Shown here: positions 35,947 through 45,588 of the stretch, in pieces
Numbering within the stretch: position 1 is the stretch's first letter
How the letters are laid out: each line of letters begins with the position of its first letter
NCBI GenBank assembly: GCA_018061965.1
Contig: JAGOTG010000017.1
Coordinates: 1-54,734 of the forward strand
Direction: 5' to 3'
DNA from: Legionellaceae bacterium
GTDB taxonomy: Bacteria; Pseudomonadota; Gammaproteobacteria; Legionellales; Legionellaceae
Length of the DNA stretch: 54,734 nt
The notes under the pieces: model-generated
Database searches by the model: none
What the model saw: only the letters and a program-made list of their open reading frames with translations
Told to the model about the DNA's origin: nothing
Position numbers and translations under genes: made by a program

Positions 35947-36398
35947 CCTACCATATCGATATCCAACATGCATCTCACAGTTCGGCTCCAGTTGACGATG
36001 CTATGCTAACGCTTTGGGCTGAAACCACATTGCAGTCTTTGCGGCCAGCAGGAGAAATCACCATTCGTCTGGTAGAACCTGAAGAAATAGCTGCTTTGAA
36101 TCATACCTATCGGCAACAAAATAAACCGACCAACGTTTTGGCATTTCCCATGCAGCTGCCGGCTGCGGTGCAAATGGATTGTCCGCTATTGGGGGATGTG
36201 CTCATTTGCCCCACTGTCTTAGCAACAGAAGCTAGTCCCCAAGAATTAGAAGCACATTGGGCACATATTGTCATACATGGTGTATTACATATATTAGGTT
36301 ACGATCACATCCAATCCGAGGATGCGCGCATTATGGAAGAGCAAGAAGTCATGTTATTGGCTAAATTTGGTTATGATAACCCCTATTTTGAGGATTAG
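35943..36398 (+). CDS. ybeY: endoribonuclease YbeY
   Basis: A 151-residue zinc-dependent RNase involved in 16S rRNA 3'-end maturation and ribosome quality control. The zinc motif HGVLHILGYDH (112-122) gives His112, His116 and His122. NKPTNVLAFP (60-69) matches the family N-K-x-T-D-V-L-S-F-P motif, with Asn in place of Asp. Its ATG overlaps the lpxB stop, and the CorC-type gene follows closely, as in many gammaproteobacteria. Confidence 0.94.
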   Translation: MTYHIDIQHASHSSAPVDDAMLTLWAETTLQSLRPAGEITIRLVEPEEIAALNHTYRQQNKPTNVLAFPMQLPAAVQMDCPLLGDVLICPTVLATEASPQELEAHWAHIVIHGVLHILGYDHIQSEDARIMEEQEVMLLAKFGYDNPYFED

Positions 36399-36402
36399 CA
36401 TT

Positions 36403-37251
36403 TTGAATAAACCCGAAAAATCCCCTTGGCTACAATGGTTAAAACACGTATTGCATCTAGATCCCCAAACGAAGGGACAGCTCATCGAAATATTACGCGA
36501 AGCACAAATACGCACGCTGATTGATGCTGAAACGTTGGCGATGCTTGAAGGTGCTTTGGCCTTTGCCGAATTAAAAGTTCGGGACATTATGTTGCCTAAA
36601 AAGCAAATGATCTGTATCGAGCAAAAAGCACAATTATCCGATATTATTCCTATTGTGACGCAATCTGGTCATTCTCGGTTTCCGGTTATGAATGAAAAAA
36701 ATGATGAAGTCGTTGGTATTTTGCATGCTAAAGATTTGCTGCGGTATCAAAACATCATTCCTGAAGACTTTGATTTGAATGATATTGTGCGCCGCGCGCC
36801 AGTGATACCAGAAAGTAAACGTCTCGACACGCTGTTACATGATTTTCGCTCACACCGTAATCACATGGCTATCGTAGTCGACGAATACGGCTCTGTCTTA
36901 GGCTTTGTTACACTAGAAGACATCATTGAACAGATCATTGGCGACATTGAGGACGAATTTGATATTGATGAAGAAGCCAATATTAAGACGCATGCAAATG
37001 GACACTATGTCATCAAAGCACACACTCCGATTAAAGAGTTTAATGTGGAATTACACACGCAGTTTAATGACAAATATTATGATACGATTGGCGGCGTGGT
37101 CATGGCAAATCTCGGTTATTTGCCCAAGCCCGGGGAAATCGTTGAGATAAACCAATTCGAATTTAAAATAATCAGCGCAGATGCACGTCGCATTCATTTG
37201 ATTGAATGCTTTGATCAGCGTGAGAACATTCCACATATTGAGCAAGATTAA
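36403..37251 (+). CDS. corC: HlyC/CorC family CBS-domain protein
   Basis: About 282 residues: a short N-terminal region, two CBS domains (about 65-185, with RDIMLPKKQM and VVDEYGSVLGFVTLEDIIEQIIGDIEDE) and the CorC_HlyC C-terminal domain that ends the protein. E. coli YbeX/CorC (292 residues) is linked to Mg/Co efflux and to ribosome metabolism with YbeY. The start is taken as TTG 36403, 4 nt after ybeY, with GAGG about 10 nt upstream; earlier ATGs would overlap ybeY further. Confidence 0.9.
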   Translation: MNKPEKSPWLQWLKHVLHLDPQTKGQLIEILREAQIRTLIDAETLAMLEGALAFAELKVRDIMLPKKQMICIEQKAQLSDIIPIVTQSGHSRFPVMNEKNDEVVGILHAKDLLRYQNIIPEDFDLNDIVRRAPVIPESKRLDTLLHDFRSHRNHMAIVVDEYGSVLGFVTLEDIIEQIIGDIEDEFDIDEEANIKTHANGHYVIKAHTPIKEFNVELHTQFNDKYYDTIGGVVMANLGYLPKPGEIVEINQFEFKIISADARRIHLIECFDQRENIPHIEQD

Positions 37252-37260
37252 GGACCTACC

Positions 37261-38538
37261 ATGTTAGACATCAAATATATATTAGATCATCTCGAAGAAA
37301 TCCGTGAGATCAGTCAAAAACGTCAAGTACAAGCAGATCTAGACGGTCTAGTGGCCTGCTATACTGAGCGCAAAAATGCGATGCTTAGTTTGGAAAATAA
37401 GCGTGCAGAAGCCAATCGAATTGCCAAAACCATTCCAATTGCTGCTGCGACAGATAAACAGGGTTTGATTGATCAAGGTCGCAGTTTGAACCAAGAAATC
37501 AGTAAAATAGAAGAAACAGTACGCCATTTAGATGATGTCTACCAAACAGCGCTCTATACCATTCCCAACTTATTAGCACCAGATACCCCGGTAGGAGCCA
37601 CTGATGAAGAAAACGTCGTGTTACGCAAGCATCTGGAACCCAGAGTATTTGAATTTCAGCCTAAAGACCATTTGGAATTAGGTAAAGCGCTGGATATCAT
37701 TGATTTTGATAGTGGTGCTAAAGTAACAGGGAGTAAGTTTTATTTTTTAAAAAATGATGCAGTGCTCTTAGAACTGGCTTTGCAATTATTTGCTTTAAAA
37801 GTTGCAAAGGAATTCGGCTATACGCAATTAATCACGCCTGATATGGCTAAAAAATCGGTTCTTATTGGCACTGGTTATTCACCCCGTGGTGAAGAATCCA
37901 ATATTTATAATGTGGAAGACTTAGATTTAAGCCTGATTGCTACAGCTGAAATCACCGTAGGTGGCATCCACAGTGGGGAGATTTTAGAAGAAGTACAATT
38001 GCCGTTGAAATATGTAGCATTGAGTCATTGCTTTCGACGTGAAGCAGGGTCTTCCGGTCGAGAAAGCAAAGGCTTATATCGTGTTCATCAATTTTCTAAA
38101 ATTGAATTATTTCAAATTACCACCCCAGAAACCGGAGATGCGGCACTGGAAGAAATTTTGGCACTTGAAGAAAGCATCTATCAAAAATTAGGACTGCCCT
38201 ATCGCGTTGTGAGAATTTGCGCGGGTGATTTGGGTGCACCTGCTTATAAAAAATATGATATTGAAGCTTGGATGCCCGGTCGAGACTCTGCTGAAAAATA
38301 CGGAGAAGTTACGTCTGCGTCTAATTGCACCGATTTTCAATCCCGTCGCCTCAATATGCGCTATCGTACCAACGATAATAGCAAACGCTATCCTTATACC
38401 TTGAATGGCACCGCGATTGCACTCAGTCGCACGCTGATTGCTATTTTGGAGAATTATCAAGAGGCTGATGGTAGCATCCGTATTCCAGAAGTCTTACAAA
38501 CGTATATGGGTAAAACTTGTATTACCGCAGAAAGTTAA
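37261..38538 (+). CDS. serS: seryl-tRNA synthetase
   Basis: A 425-residue class II synthetase. The N-terminal 110 residues form the long helical arm that grips tRNA-Ser. Motif 2 is FRREAGSSGRESKGLYRVHQ and motif 3 is LNGTAIALSRTLIAILE; TAEIT and TSASNCTDFQSRR are also as expected. AGGA lies before the ATG at 37261. The rhomboid gene starts immediately after the stop codon. Key residues look normal. Confidence 0.96.
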   Translation: MLDIKYILDHLEEIREISQKRQVQADLDGLVACYTERKNAMLSLENKRAEANRIAKTIPIAAATDKQGLIDQGRSLNQEISKIEETVRHLDDVYQTALYTIPNLLAPDTPVGATDEENVVLRKHLEPRVFEFQPKDHLELGKALDIIDFDSGAKVTGSKFYFLKNDAVLLELALQLFALKVAKEFGYTQLITPDMAKKSVLIGTGYSPRGEESNIYNVEDLDLSLIATAEITVGGIHSGEILEEVQLPLKYVALSHCFRREAGSSGRESKGLYRVHQFSKIELFQITTPETGDAALEEILALEESIYQKLGLPYRVVRICAGDLGAPAYKKYDIEAWMPGRDSAEKYGEVTSASNCTDFQSRRLNMRYRTNDNSKRYPYTLNGTAIALSRTLIAILENYQEADGSIRIPEVLQTYMGKTCITAES

Positions 38539-39108
38539 ATGCTGACCCTACTCAGTGATAGTTTCTCGCTGATAGCGAGCCAAACCCAAAATAATATTTG
38601 GGTTTTATCAAAAATCCTCCTGCTTCTCTGGGGGATTTTTGTTATCAATGGGATGCTCAGCAATCGTCTGCTGTATTTGGGAATCCGACCTAGACAAGCA
38701 TCGGGATTATCAGGTATTTTATTTGCGCCCTTTCTACATGCTAATTTTAATCATCTTTTTTTCAACTCTATTCCGCTGATTGTATTCGCCAATTTTATCC
38801 TCATTCAAGGTGTCCCAGTTTTTTTACATGTCACGGCGCTTATCATTCTTGTTTCTGGGCTGTTGATTTGGTGTTTTGCAGTACCCGGCTTACACGTAGG
38901 AGCCAGTGGCGTCATTACGGGATATTGGGGCTACTTGGTCGCTCATGCTTATTACCAAAGCAATGCAACCACCCTCATCCTTGCCGCTGTTTGCCTTGTC
39001 TATTTTGCCGGCATTCTATGGTCTATATTCCCAGGGAAAAAGCATGTGTCCTGGCAAGGGCATCTGTTTGGCTTGATAGCCGGATTAGGTGTTGCCTATT
39101 ATTTTTAG
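38539..39108 (+). CDS. rhomboid family intramembrane serine protease
   Basis: A 189-residue polytopic membrane protein. HANFNHLFFN (67-76) is the rhomboid H-x-x-x-N-H motif, GASG (121-124) carries the catalytic Ser123, and GHLFG holds the catalytic His175. The family cleaves transmembrane substrates within the membrane. The ATG directly follows the serS stop. A hairpin within the first codons (38582-38590 with 38597-38605) could act as a serS terminator or attenuator; a later start at Met40 would then be possible. Confidence 0.88.
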   Translation: MLTLLSDSFSLIASQTQNNIWVLSKILLLLWGIFVINGMLSNRLLYLGIRPRQASGLSGILFAPFLHANFNHLFFNSIPLIVFANFILIQGVPVFLHVTALIILVSGLLIWCFAVPGLHVGASGVITGYWGYLVAHAYYQSNATTLILAAVCLVYFAGILWSIFPGKKHVSWQGHLFGLIAGLGVAYYF

Positions 39109-39196
39109 CAAAGATCTTTTTAAATTAAACTTTTCCTTGTTGCCGCCGATGGTAAGCTATATCTCTTCTTTATCCCTTGATAAGGAACACCCTACC

Positions 39197-40075
39197 ATGC
39201 GTACAAAAATTTTAAGCAGCCTATTATTAGCTAGCTTTCTTACCCATAATGCTTACGCCCAAGAAAAGGAAATCGCCATCACCATTGATGATTTACCTTT
39301 TGTTGGAACCAATAGCGCCACCAAAGGCAATTTAGAGCGCGCACACGATCGATTTGGTAAAATTTTAAACTATCTAGTGGATGCCCACGTGCCTGCAACA
39401 GGATTTGTCATTGCTAATTCGATTGCAACGGGGCAATGGGCGTTGTTAGAATCTTTTCGAGACGCTGGATTTGGTTTAGGAAATCATACGTATTCCCATG
39501 CCGACTTGAACCGCACCTCGTCAGAGCGCTATATTGCTGAGATTGCCAAAGCAGACAAGATTTTGGCGCCTGTCATGACACAACCCAAATATTTTCGCTA
39601 CCCCTATTTAGCAGAAGGCCGAGGCACAACCAAGCAAGCGGTACAAAATTATTTAATAGCGAATCAATACACAATTGCCCCAGTTACAATAGATAGCAAG
39701 GATTATCAATTCAACGAACGCTTATTGCATGTTTCATGGCGAGTTCGCGACCAGTACGTTCCCAAAATTAAAAAAGAATATTTAGACTATGTTTGGAAGC
39801 AAACCCTCAAAGCTGAAAAAAACTCTAAAGAAAATTCTGGCGCTCAAATCCTATTGGTGCATGCCAATTTGCTCAATTCCCATTGTCTCGGTGACTTGAT
39901 TCAAATGTATAAAGATCATGGCTATCAGTTTGTTAGTTTAGACCGTGCCTTGGCGCATCATGCAGCGCCTGCTACAGAGGAAATTAACGATCAACAAGTT
40001 TCTTTCAATCAGACCGATCTGTTATGGTTATTCTTTCATGGGTATCCAATTCAACTGAAAATTGATACACTGTAG
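39197..40075 (+). CDS. polysaccharide deacetylase family protein, exported
   Basis: A 292-residue NodB-domain protein with a signal peptide (1-21, ending N-A-Y-A). Motif 1 is ITIDDLPF (Asp31, Asp32), motif 2 is NHTYSHADL with metal ligands His97 and His101, motif 3 is FRYPY, and LVHANL is the C-terminal active-site motif. It probably removes acetyl groups from a cell-wall or extracellular polysaccharide in the periplasm. ATG 39197 is chosen because it gives the signal peptide and has AAGGA upstream. Confidence 0.88.
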   Translation: MRTKILSSLLLASFLTHNAYAQEKEIAITIDDLPFVGTNSATKGNLERAHDRFGKILNYLVDAHVPATGFVIANSIATGQWALLESFRDAGFGLGNHTYSHADLNRTSSERYIAEIAKADKILAPVMTQPKYFRYPYLAEGRGTTKQAVQNYLIANQYTIAPVTIDSKDYQFNERLLHVSWRVRDQYVPKIKKEYLDYVWKQTLKAEKNSKENSGAQILLVHANLLNSHCLGDLIQMYKDHGYQFVSLDRALAHHAAPATEEINDQQVSFNQTDLLWLFFHGYPIQLKIDTL

Positions 40076-40103
40076 CCCAATAGAATTGGCATGTGCTGCA
40101 TTT

Positions 40104-40385
40104 ATGACTACGACTGTATTTTGTATCAAGCTACAAAAAGAAGGCCAACATTTGGCCGCACCGCCCTTTCCAGGAAAATTGGGTGAACAGATTTATCAAC
40201 AAGTTTGTAAAGAAGCCTGGACCATGTGGTTAGGTCACCAAACCATGTTGATTAATGAGTATCGCCTGACTTTAATTGATCCCCAAGCACGCGAATTTTT
40301 GCGCACAGAAATGGAAAAATATTTTTTTGGCAGCGGATCAGAGAAGCCAGAGGGATTCAAACCGGAAAAAATCAATGAAAATTGA
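40104..40385 (+). CDS. yggX: YggX family iron-trafficking / oxidative damage protection protein
   Basis: A 93-residue protein (E. coli 91). The start [14 protein letters not shown] with Cys7, then [18 protein letters not shown] and [13 protein letters not shown], are family hallmarks. YggX protects Fe-S clusters and lowers free iron under oxidative stress. ATG 40104 is used instead of an earlier in-frame start at 40062 because it aligns with the family. Its iron role is in keeping with hemH nearby, but no co-regulation is shown. Confidence 0.93.
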   Translation: MTTTVFCIKLQKEGQHLAAPPFPGKLGEQIYQQVCKEAWTMWLGHQTMLINEYRLTLIDPQAREFLRTEMEKYFFGSGSEKPEGFKPEKINEN

Positions 40386-40395
40386 GCTCAACCTA

Positions 40396-40424
40396 TTGAC
40401 TCAAAACCATTCTCAGCGTTTAAT
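40396..40424 (+). promoter_or_regulatory. sigma-70 promoter of tRNA-Phe
   Basis: A TTGACT -35 box (40396-40401) and a TTTAAT -10 box (40419-40424) are separated by exactly 17 bp, placing the transcription start about 5-7 nt before the tRNA. Spacing, match and position support a dedicated promoter. Confidence 0.65.
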
Positions 40425-40435
40425 AGCATCTTCCT

Positions 40436-40511
40436 GGCCAGATAGCTCAGTCGGTAGAGCAAAGGACTGAAAATCCTTGTGTCGCTGGTTCGATTCCAGC
40501 TCTGGCCACCA
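40436..40511 (+). tRNA. tRNA-Phe (GAA)
   Basis: A 76-nt cloverleaf: the 7-bp acceptor stem GGCCAGA (40436-40442) pairs with TCTGGCC (40501-40507). The D-loop AGCTCAGTCGGTAGAGC, an anticodon stem-loop AAGGA-CTGAAAA-TCCTT with GAA at 40469-40471, and the T-arm GCTGG-TTCGATT-CCAGC are all intact. CCA is encoded (40509-40511). Confidence 0.97.
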
Positions 40512-41019
40512 TCTATATCAATAACTAATCGAATTTCAAATCCTTAAAAAACTGCATCTCCGTTGAATGAGTTTCATCCTTCGATGAAAGCCCCACAATG
40601 AAAAATACTGCCGTAAATTTTTATAGAATTTTTCCACGCCCTAACGGATGAGGTTCGGTTTCTGTGCTCTAGTTTGAATCATTTAATGCAATCATCCTGA
40701 GCAAGTTGTGGTGGCTATGGTTTCATGTAAGTTTGAATACTTTAGCCGTGTCTATTCTTTCCGAATCACTAGGTTTTAAATCAAATGGGCATCATCAACA
40801 AGGGAACTAATGATCTTGCCCTTTGGTTTGCATTGATTTTCTCTATGAGTTATTTGGTGTGTTTTGAGTGGTTTTTCAAATGAACGACCAAATACTGCTA
40901 TTGGAGGCATTCCTCCAAAACAAAAAATGGCACTAATTGCCTAACCCTCTACTTTTAGCTTCAGTTAAAAATAGGGGGATTACCAAACCCATGACTTAGC
41001 CCCAAGAATTTTTACCCAA
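40512..41019. other. gene-poor intergenic region
   Basis: About 500 bp between tRNA-Phe and the phosphotransferase gene without a convincing reading frame. It holds a 7-bp hairpin (40901-40907 with 40912-40918) and an imperfect inverted repeat near 40946-40978 that could be the terminator of the minus-strand phosphotransferase gene. Nothing resembling an integrase site or insertion sequence is seen next to the tRNA. Confidence 0.5.
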
Positions 41020-42048
41020 TCAATACACCGTCATAAACTCTTTCAATGCACCCGTGAGTTTTCCACGCATTTGAAATGACATCAATTTTGTTTTATCACA
41101 AGCAAGCCTCAACCTATAATTGGCTAATGACCAATAGATAAACCATAATTTTTGGGCTATCTCAAAAGCATCCAACACCTGTTGTTGAGACCCAACAGTG
41201 CTATAATTTTTAAGGCACGCATCTTTAATGAGTAAATACGCGTTGTCTTTCTCTGTAAGTCCATGATGTTTTTTTATTTGATGCAGGCAGTTTACCAAAG
41301 CAAAAAATGGATGCGAAATCACAATCTCACCTAAATCAATGATAGTGATGCATTCAGTTCTAGTGTCTATCAATGTGTTATTATCACTAAAATCGGGCTG
41401 CACCAGCGTTTCTCGAATTGAATAATTCGATAACTTTTCACATAAATTAGAGACGGCTGGAAATAAGGCGCTCAATTGTATGACCTCTATCTCTGACAGT
41501 CCATCCTCTATCAGCATCTCTTTTTCTACGAGAAACGTACGATATAAATCAGGTAATTTGTCCAATCGCCAATCAGGAACACCGATATCAAGGAGCACGT
41601 CGACATGATCGGCAATGGCTAACTGCAGTGCGGTGAATTGATCTATCGCTTTGCAAAATAAGCCTGTATCGAAATGTTGTCTTAAAATCTCTCGCAATGA
41701 GCAGCCTGCGTCTTGCATTAAAAAACAGTGTAATTCAAGGTTGTGCGCGATGACTATTGGAACAGAAGCATGAAATTTAGTACGTAAAACCTGGGTAATA
41801 GGCGCTTCCAAGGCAAGCGAGGCTGGCGTCTGTTTCAAATAGACATACCCATGAGAGGTTGCAAAACGAACTATATGAGACCAAGGCGTATCCAGCACTC
41901 GCTCTGGCGTTTCACTGATTCCTGTATACCCATGCGATGCAAGAACTTGGAAAGCCCATTGAACCACCTCATGATTCAGATTGTTATTAATTGGCGTATG
42001 GACAAGGCGCTCGTCTATATTGGGCTCATTTTCATGCATTTTTGCCAT
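41020..42048 (-). CDS. phosphotransferase of the APH/choline-kinase fold
   Basis: A 342-residue kinase-like protein. The nucleotide lysine may be Lys72 (YLKQTP). The catalytic loop reads QPDFSDNN (217-224), where the usual H-G-D-x-x-x-x-N has Gln in place of His; the metal motif reads IDLGE (237-241). The first 20 residues, MAKMHENEPNIDERLVHT, match the start of the other phosphotransferase at 48.6-49.5 kb although the rest does not. GAGGG lies about 10 nt before the ATG. The substrate (antibiotic or metabolite) cannot be told. Confidence 0.78.
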   Translation of the reverse strand: MAKMHENEPNIDERLVHTPINNNLNHEVVQWAFQVLASHGYTGISETPERVLDTPWSHIVRFATSHGYVYLKQTPASLALEAPITQVLRTKFHASVPIVIAHNLELHCFLMQDAGCSLREILRQHFDTGLFCKAIDQFTALQLAIADHVDVLLDIGVPDWRLDKLPDLYRTFLVEKEMLIEDGLSEIEVIQLSALFPAVSNLCEKLSNYSIRETLVQPDFSDNNTLIDTRTECITIIDLGEIVISHPFFALVNCLHQIKKHHGLTEKDNAYLLIKDACLKNYSTVGSQQQVLDAFEIAQKLWFIYWSLANYRLRLACDKTKLMSFQMRGKLTGALKEFMTVY

Positions 42049-42524
42049 ATTTAATAACCCTCATGAATCAGCACTTTACCCCACCCTTTGAAACCGAGGA
42101 ACACTCTCCCCATTATCAGTAACGTTTTCAAAAAACATCTGCTTCGGACGAACCCAAATCTGATAATTGCCAAATTTTTCACAAAGAAAACCGCACCATA
42201 ACCTTGAATATAATATAGATATAACAACTAACCTCGATCATAACACTATTTTTCCAACAGCTCTTACAAAAGGCTTGATATAGGTTGGCGCTCATCCGTG
42301 TGGATTTTTTCTGCGCTTCCACCCATCCGCCCTCTCACAGCCACTCCAGGAGACAGCGTTCAAAATTTAGTTAAAAACAGAGAAAATGGCAGTGTTTATA
42401 GCATAAAATCATCTATAATTTATTTAAATATAAAAAATAAAGCACCTAATCAGAAATTAGAAATCAATGATGTGACTGCTTTTTTATCGGCTCAATGTCG
42501 GAATGGGATCATTGATCGATGGGT
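42049..42524. other. intergenic region without a convincing gene
   Basis: About 475 bp. The first 40 bp are related to the DNA upstream of the phosphotransferase at 49528. An 86-codon plus-strand frame (GTG 42298 to 42558) exists but has no ribosome binding site and no family, and it overlaps the next gene at its 3' end. It could be a remnant. Confidence 0.4.
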
Positions 42525-42998
42525 TTATTCGGGTGACAAGCTAAAAGGACAAGATTGAATGCCGGACGTACATAGGGATACGTTGGTATTATCATTGAGT
42601 TCATTTTTCCATTTTAATCCAGCAGGCTTTATAATTTGATCGGCATTTAGAGAAAGTTCTACTGTCAACCATAAATAAGTCCCCTTCTCTTGAGGATTGG
42701 GCCATCGATAGTAACAAACAAGTGCGTTGTTATCTTTTATCAATGCTTGCATAAACGAAATCTCTTGCGGCGCTTTCCAAATTTGAGCTTCCACATGCCA
42801 GGCTAGTTGATCTTCTACAAAAGGACTTGATTGGTTAGCGAATGGTGGAGACGGACAATAATGTCTCATTGGAGGCGTTATATGAAATATATTCGTGATA
42901 CTAGAGAGAATGGATGTATGAAAATATGTACCAAGGATAATTCCGCATATAAGAGTAATACTTAAAATCAATCCTGTTAAAAGCCATTTTCTAGCCAT
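42525..42998 (-). CDS. hypothetical exported or membrane-anchored protein
   Basis: About 157 residues with an N-terminal hydrophobic segment (WLLTGLILSITLICGIILG), a signal anchor or signal peptide. The remainder has four cysteines and a Trp-rich middle (LAWHVEAQIWKAP, CYYRWPNP), which faintly recalls DUF3757-type secreted proteins. ATG 42998 is chosen because it puts the basic residues directly before the hydrophobic segment; in-frame upstream starts up to 43058 exist. Function unknown. Confidence 0.55.
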   Translation of the reverse strand: MARKWLLTGLILSITLICGIILGTYFHTSILSSITNIFHITPPMRHYCPSPPFANQSSPFVEDQLAWHVEAQIWKAPQEISFMQALIKDNNALVCYYRWPNPQEKGTYLWLTVELSLNADQIIKPAGLKWKNELNDNTNVSLCTSGIQSCPFSLSPE

Positions 42999-43148
42999 GC
43001 TTTTCTCGATATTTTTAATCAGTATAGTATATGTAACGTGGATTTGCTGCATGATCAATGGAGCCCCTATAGATCATTTAATGACTTAGGAAGCTTTACT
43101 CAACCCTAGCCTTTATGACAGAATCACGCTATTGCAGACAATAGAAAC

Positions 43149-45554
43149 ATGCAAACCACCTCTTTCATGCGCAAAGGACTTGCCGTGCATTCTAAACTTA
43201 TCCGCTCTACGTATTTTATTTCCGTTATGCTTGCTGCTAAGGTTTTATTTGCCACATCTACCCTATTATTACCCTATGCTTCCATCCATGCTGGGGCCGA
43301 TTATTTGTCAGATTTTCATTCCCTCGCAAATTTTGAAAATTATTTACCGGGGACCCATTACAGTTTAAGTGGCAATAGCGCCCTCTTGCCTTACGTCTAC
43401 GTGAAAAATAACCAACTAATGTTGTCGGACAATATAGCCCTAGAAACCAAGCCAACTTTTTCAAAAAGTTGTTCCGTTTTAAATAATAATCCAGATGAAT
43501 TACTCTGTAATCTAACCGTCACCTCCGACCAAAACCAAATCGGGACGCTCCCAGTCATTCTAAATTATGGCTTACGTGCCAAAACGATTGAAGAAATCAT
43601 TGCAGCACGAGTACAGGGCAATATTGTGAATGCAACCCAACCTTATTACTTTGAAATCTCAGCAACCCCAAATGATTTCTCTCAAAACAGTATCCCTGTG
43701 GTTGATCTTAATAATTATTTTACTGCCCCAGATAATAAGATCACTTTTACTATGGATGCGACGTATATCGCAGGAAAACAGGCGCCCTGCCCTATCAAAG
43801 TAATTTCGGGGGTGAATCAAGCCGTTTGCGCCGATACAGATGATTTTTCTATTGATCCTACCTCAGGATATTTCAATGCAAAAAACCTCCACCCAGGTAT
43901 CTATCAAATCAACATCCATGCACAACGACCCATCAATTCTTTAACAGAGCATGCTTGGCAAACCTTTTATTTAAACGTCCAGGTCAATAATCCCACGCTT
44001 GCGGATTGGAAAGCAGGCGCAGTTGCCGCAACCAATGTCCTTGGATCCTTTCCATCCATTTATGTTTACTCTGCCAAAGATCCGCAGAAAAACCCTGATT
44101 GGGCCAGCGATTACCAAGACTATGCTAATGATTTAGGTACCATCAATAGCACCTATCTGACCAAGCACCCCATTAAAACCGCCTTGGTTGAAATTATTTC
44201 GATGCTATATGCCAATGGCAGTCCCAACTGGCCACTACAGCCTAATCCAAATCCAGAAAATCAGATTACCAACCTTGGCATCGTCAACAATCGATCTACT
44301 ATGGCAAGCTGGATCAACGCTTTGATAGCGCCATTCCAATCACAAGGTGTCGGAGTAACCCTAAATTATACTTTTGATAACCATGTGAAAGCCGATTTTT
44401 TATCATTCAATGGAAGACAACAAGATATTCTCGCTGATGCCATGGTAGCGCCCATTATTCAATATAATTTAGACGGTATCGCTATGGATTTAGAGGGAGG
44501 ATTTAATCAACCCGCGGCAGCCGAAATATTTAAAAAAATTGCCGATCGTTTGGCATATCATGGTAAATGGTTTAGCTTCTATTACTTTGGCGACATTTTT
44601 AAACCCAATATGTTTGCCGCATTCGGACCGCTAGGCATTGCCAATATTTCCACCTATGATGTCGGGCAGTATCGCGCCCCAGAAACCGACAGCGATGCTC
44701 TACCCGCCACTCTAAGCTATGAATGGGGTGGATTTACGCCTGAACAGGCCTTAACCCTATACACAAATTTCAGTTACGACAAATCTTGTACCACCATCAA
44801 CAATGCTGGCTATTATAGTCCTATCAGTTATTGTAATTTAAGTATTAATGATTCTTACTCAGAGAATAATCGCCGCCTTAAAGACAATTATCATCAAATT
44901 TCCACTCACGATGCCATCATCTATTTTAATGGAAAATACCAACTCGCACTCCCTCTAGCTGACTCCGCCACAGAATGGTCTGCCGTAGAAATATGGAATC
45001 CTGATTTCACCCCTGCGATATTCAAAACAGGTCGCATCCTCACCACTACTGCCTGCGCTGTGGTCGATAATACGTTTTTTGTTAAAAACGCGCATGATTT
45101 AGACTGCAATCCCGCCAGCAGCGCCTATAAAACATTAGCGGCTTGTCTGCTGGCTGATGCAGCCCATCAAGTCGTCTCAGGACTATCCATGCAAGCATTT
45201 TCACCCTGCGGCTCTAATATCCCCTATGCGCAATGCATTCTTGTATCCAGCTTACCCGGCTCTGCTTTGATTGGGCAACCTGGCGTACTGCGTTCTACTA
45301 CGCTTGATTATGTGCGTAATAATATTAACGTCTACCAAGATACCAACCAAGCTCATGCCGCTGGGTACTCCATTTTTGCCTTAGAAAATGCATGGACAGC
45401 GCCTGCAGGTGCCTTTGGCCAATCCAATGCTGCAAATATAACCGTCCAAGAGCCTTGGTATATTGGCTATCATTTCCCCAATAATCCCGACCCTTATTTC
45501 AATCAAGCGGATATTAATATGCTATGGCAGAGTTTTGCCGAGTTGAACCTTTGA
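43149..45554 (+). CDS. large secreted protein with a GH18-like domain
   Basis: An 801-residue protein. Residues 16-48 form a long signal sequence (YFISVMLAAKVLFATSTLLL, then HAG). The N-terminal 290 residues are beta-rich and include a cadherin/Ig-like stretch (FSIDPTSGYFNAKNLHPG). The middle (about 295-520) looks like a TIM barrel with DGIAMDLE at 442-449, close to the GH18 active-site pattern D-G-x-D-x-D-x-E; the catalytic Glu449 and Asp447 are present. The C-terminal third is Cys-containing and unassigned. A chitinase-like or substrate-binding role is inferred. It ends beside a tandem palindromic repeat. Confidence 0.65.
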   Translation: MQTTSFMRKGLAVHSKLIRSTYFISVMLAAKVLFATSTLLLPYASIHAGADYLSDFHSLANFENYLPGTHYSLSGNSALLPYVYVKNNQLMLSDNIALETKPTFSKSCSVLNNNPDELLCNLTVTSDQNQIGTLPVILNYGLRAKTIEEIIAARVQGNIVNATQPYYFEISATPNDFSQNSIPVVDLNNYFTAPDNKITFTMDATYIAGKQAPCPIKVISGVNQAVCADTDDFSIDPTSGYFNAKNLHPGIYQINIHAQRPINSLTEHAWQTFYLNVQVNNPTLADWKAGAVAATNVLGSFPSIYVYSAKDPQKNPDWASDYQDYANDLGTINSTYLTKHPIKTALVEIISMLYANGSPNWPLQPNPNPENQITNLGIVNNRSTMASWINALIAPFQSQGVGVTLNYTFDNHVKADFLSFNGRQQDILADAMVAPIIQYNLDGIAMDLEGGFNQPAAAEIFKKIADRLAYHGKWFSFYYFGDIFKPNMFAAFGPLGIANISTYDVGQYRAPETDSDALPATLSYEWGGFTPEQALTLYTNFSYDKSCTTINNAGYYSPISYCNLSINDSYSENNRRLKDNYHQISTHDAIIYFNGKYQLALPLADSATEWSAVEIWNPDFTPAIFKTGRILTTTACAVVDNTFFVKNAHDLDCNPASSAYKTLAACLLADAAHQVVSGLSMQAFSPCGSNIPYAQCILVSSLPGSALIGQPGVLRSTTLDYVRNNINVYQDTNQAHAAGYSIFALENAWTAPAGAFGQSNAANITVQEPWYIGYHFPNNPDPYFNQADINMLWQSFAELNL

Positions 45555-45588
45555 CTTTGGGCAACGGAGAATGCATCCATGAAGTAGG

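Noticed and set aside
40512..41019. tRNA-Phe as an integration site of a genomic island
   Set aside because: No integrase gene and no repeat of the tRNA 3' end was found downstream in the window.
42298..42558. 86-codon plus-strand reading frame as a gene
   Set aside because: GTG start, no ribosome binding site, no family, and it overlaps the better-supported minus-strand gene at 42525-42998.
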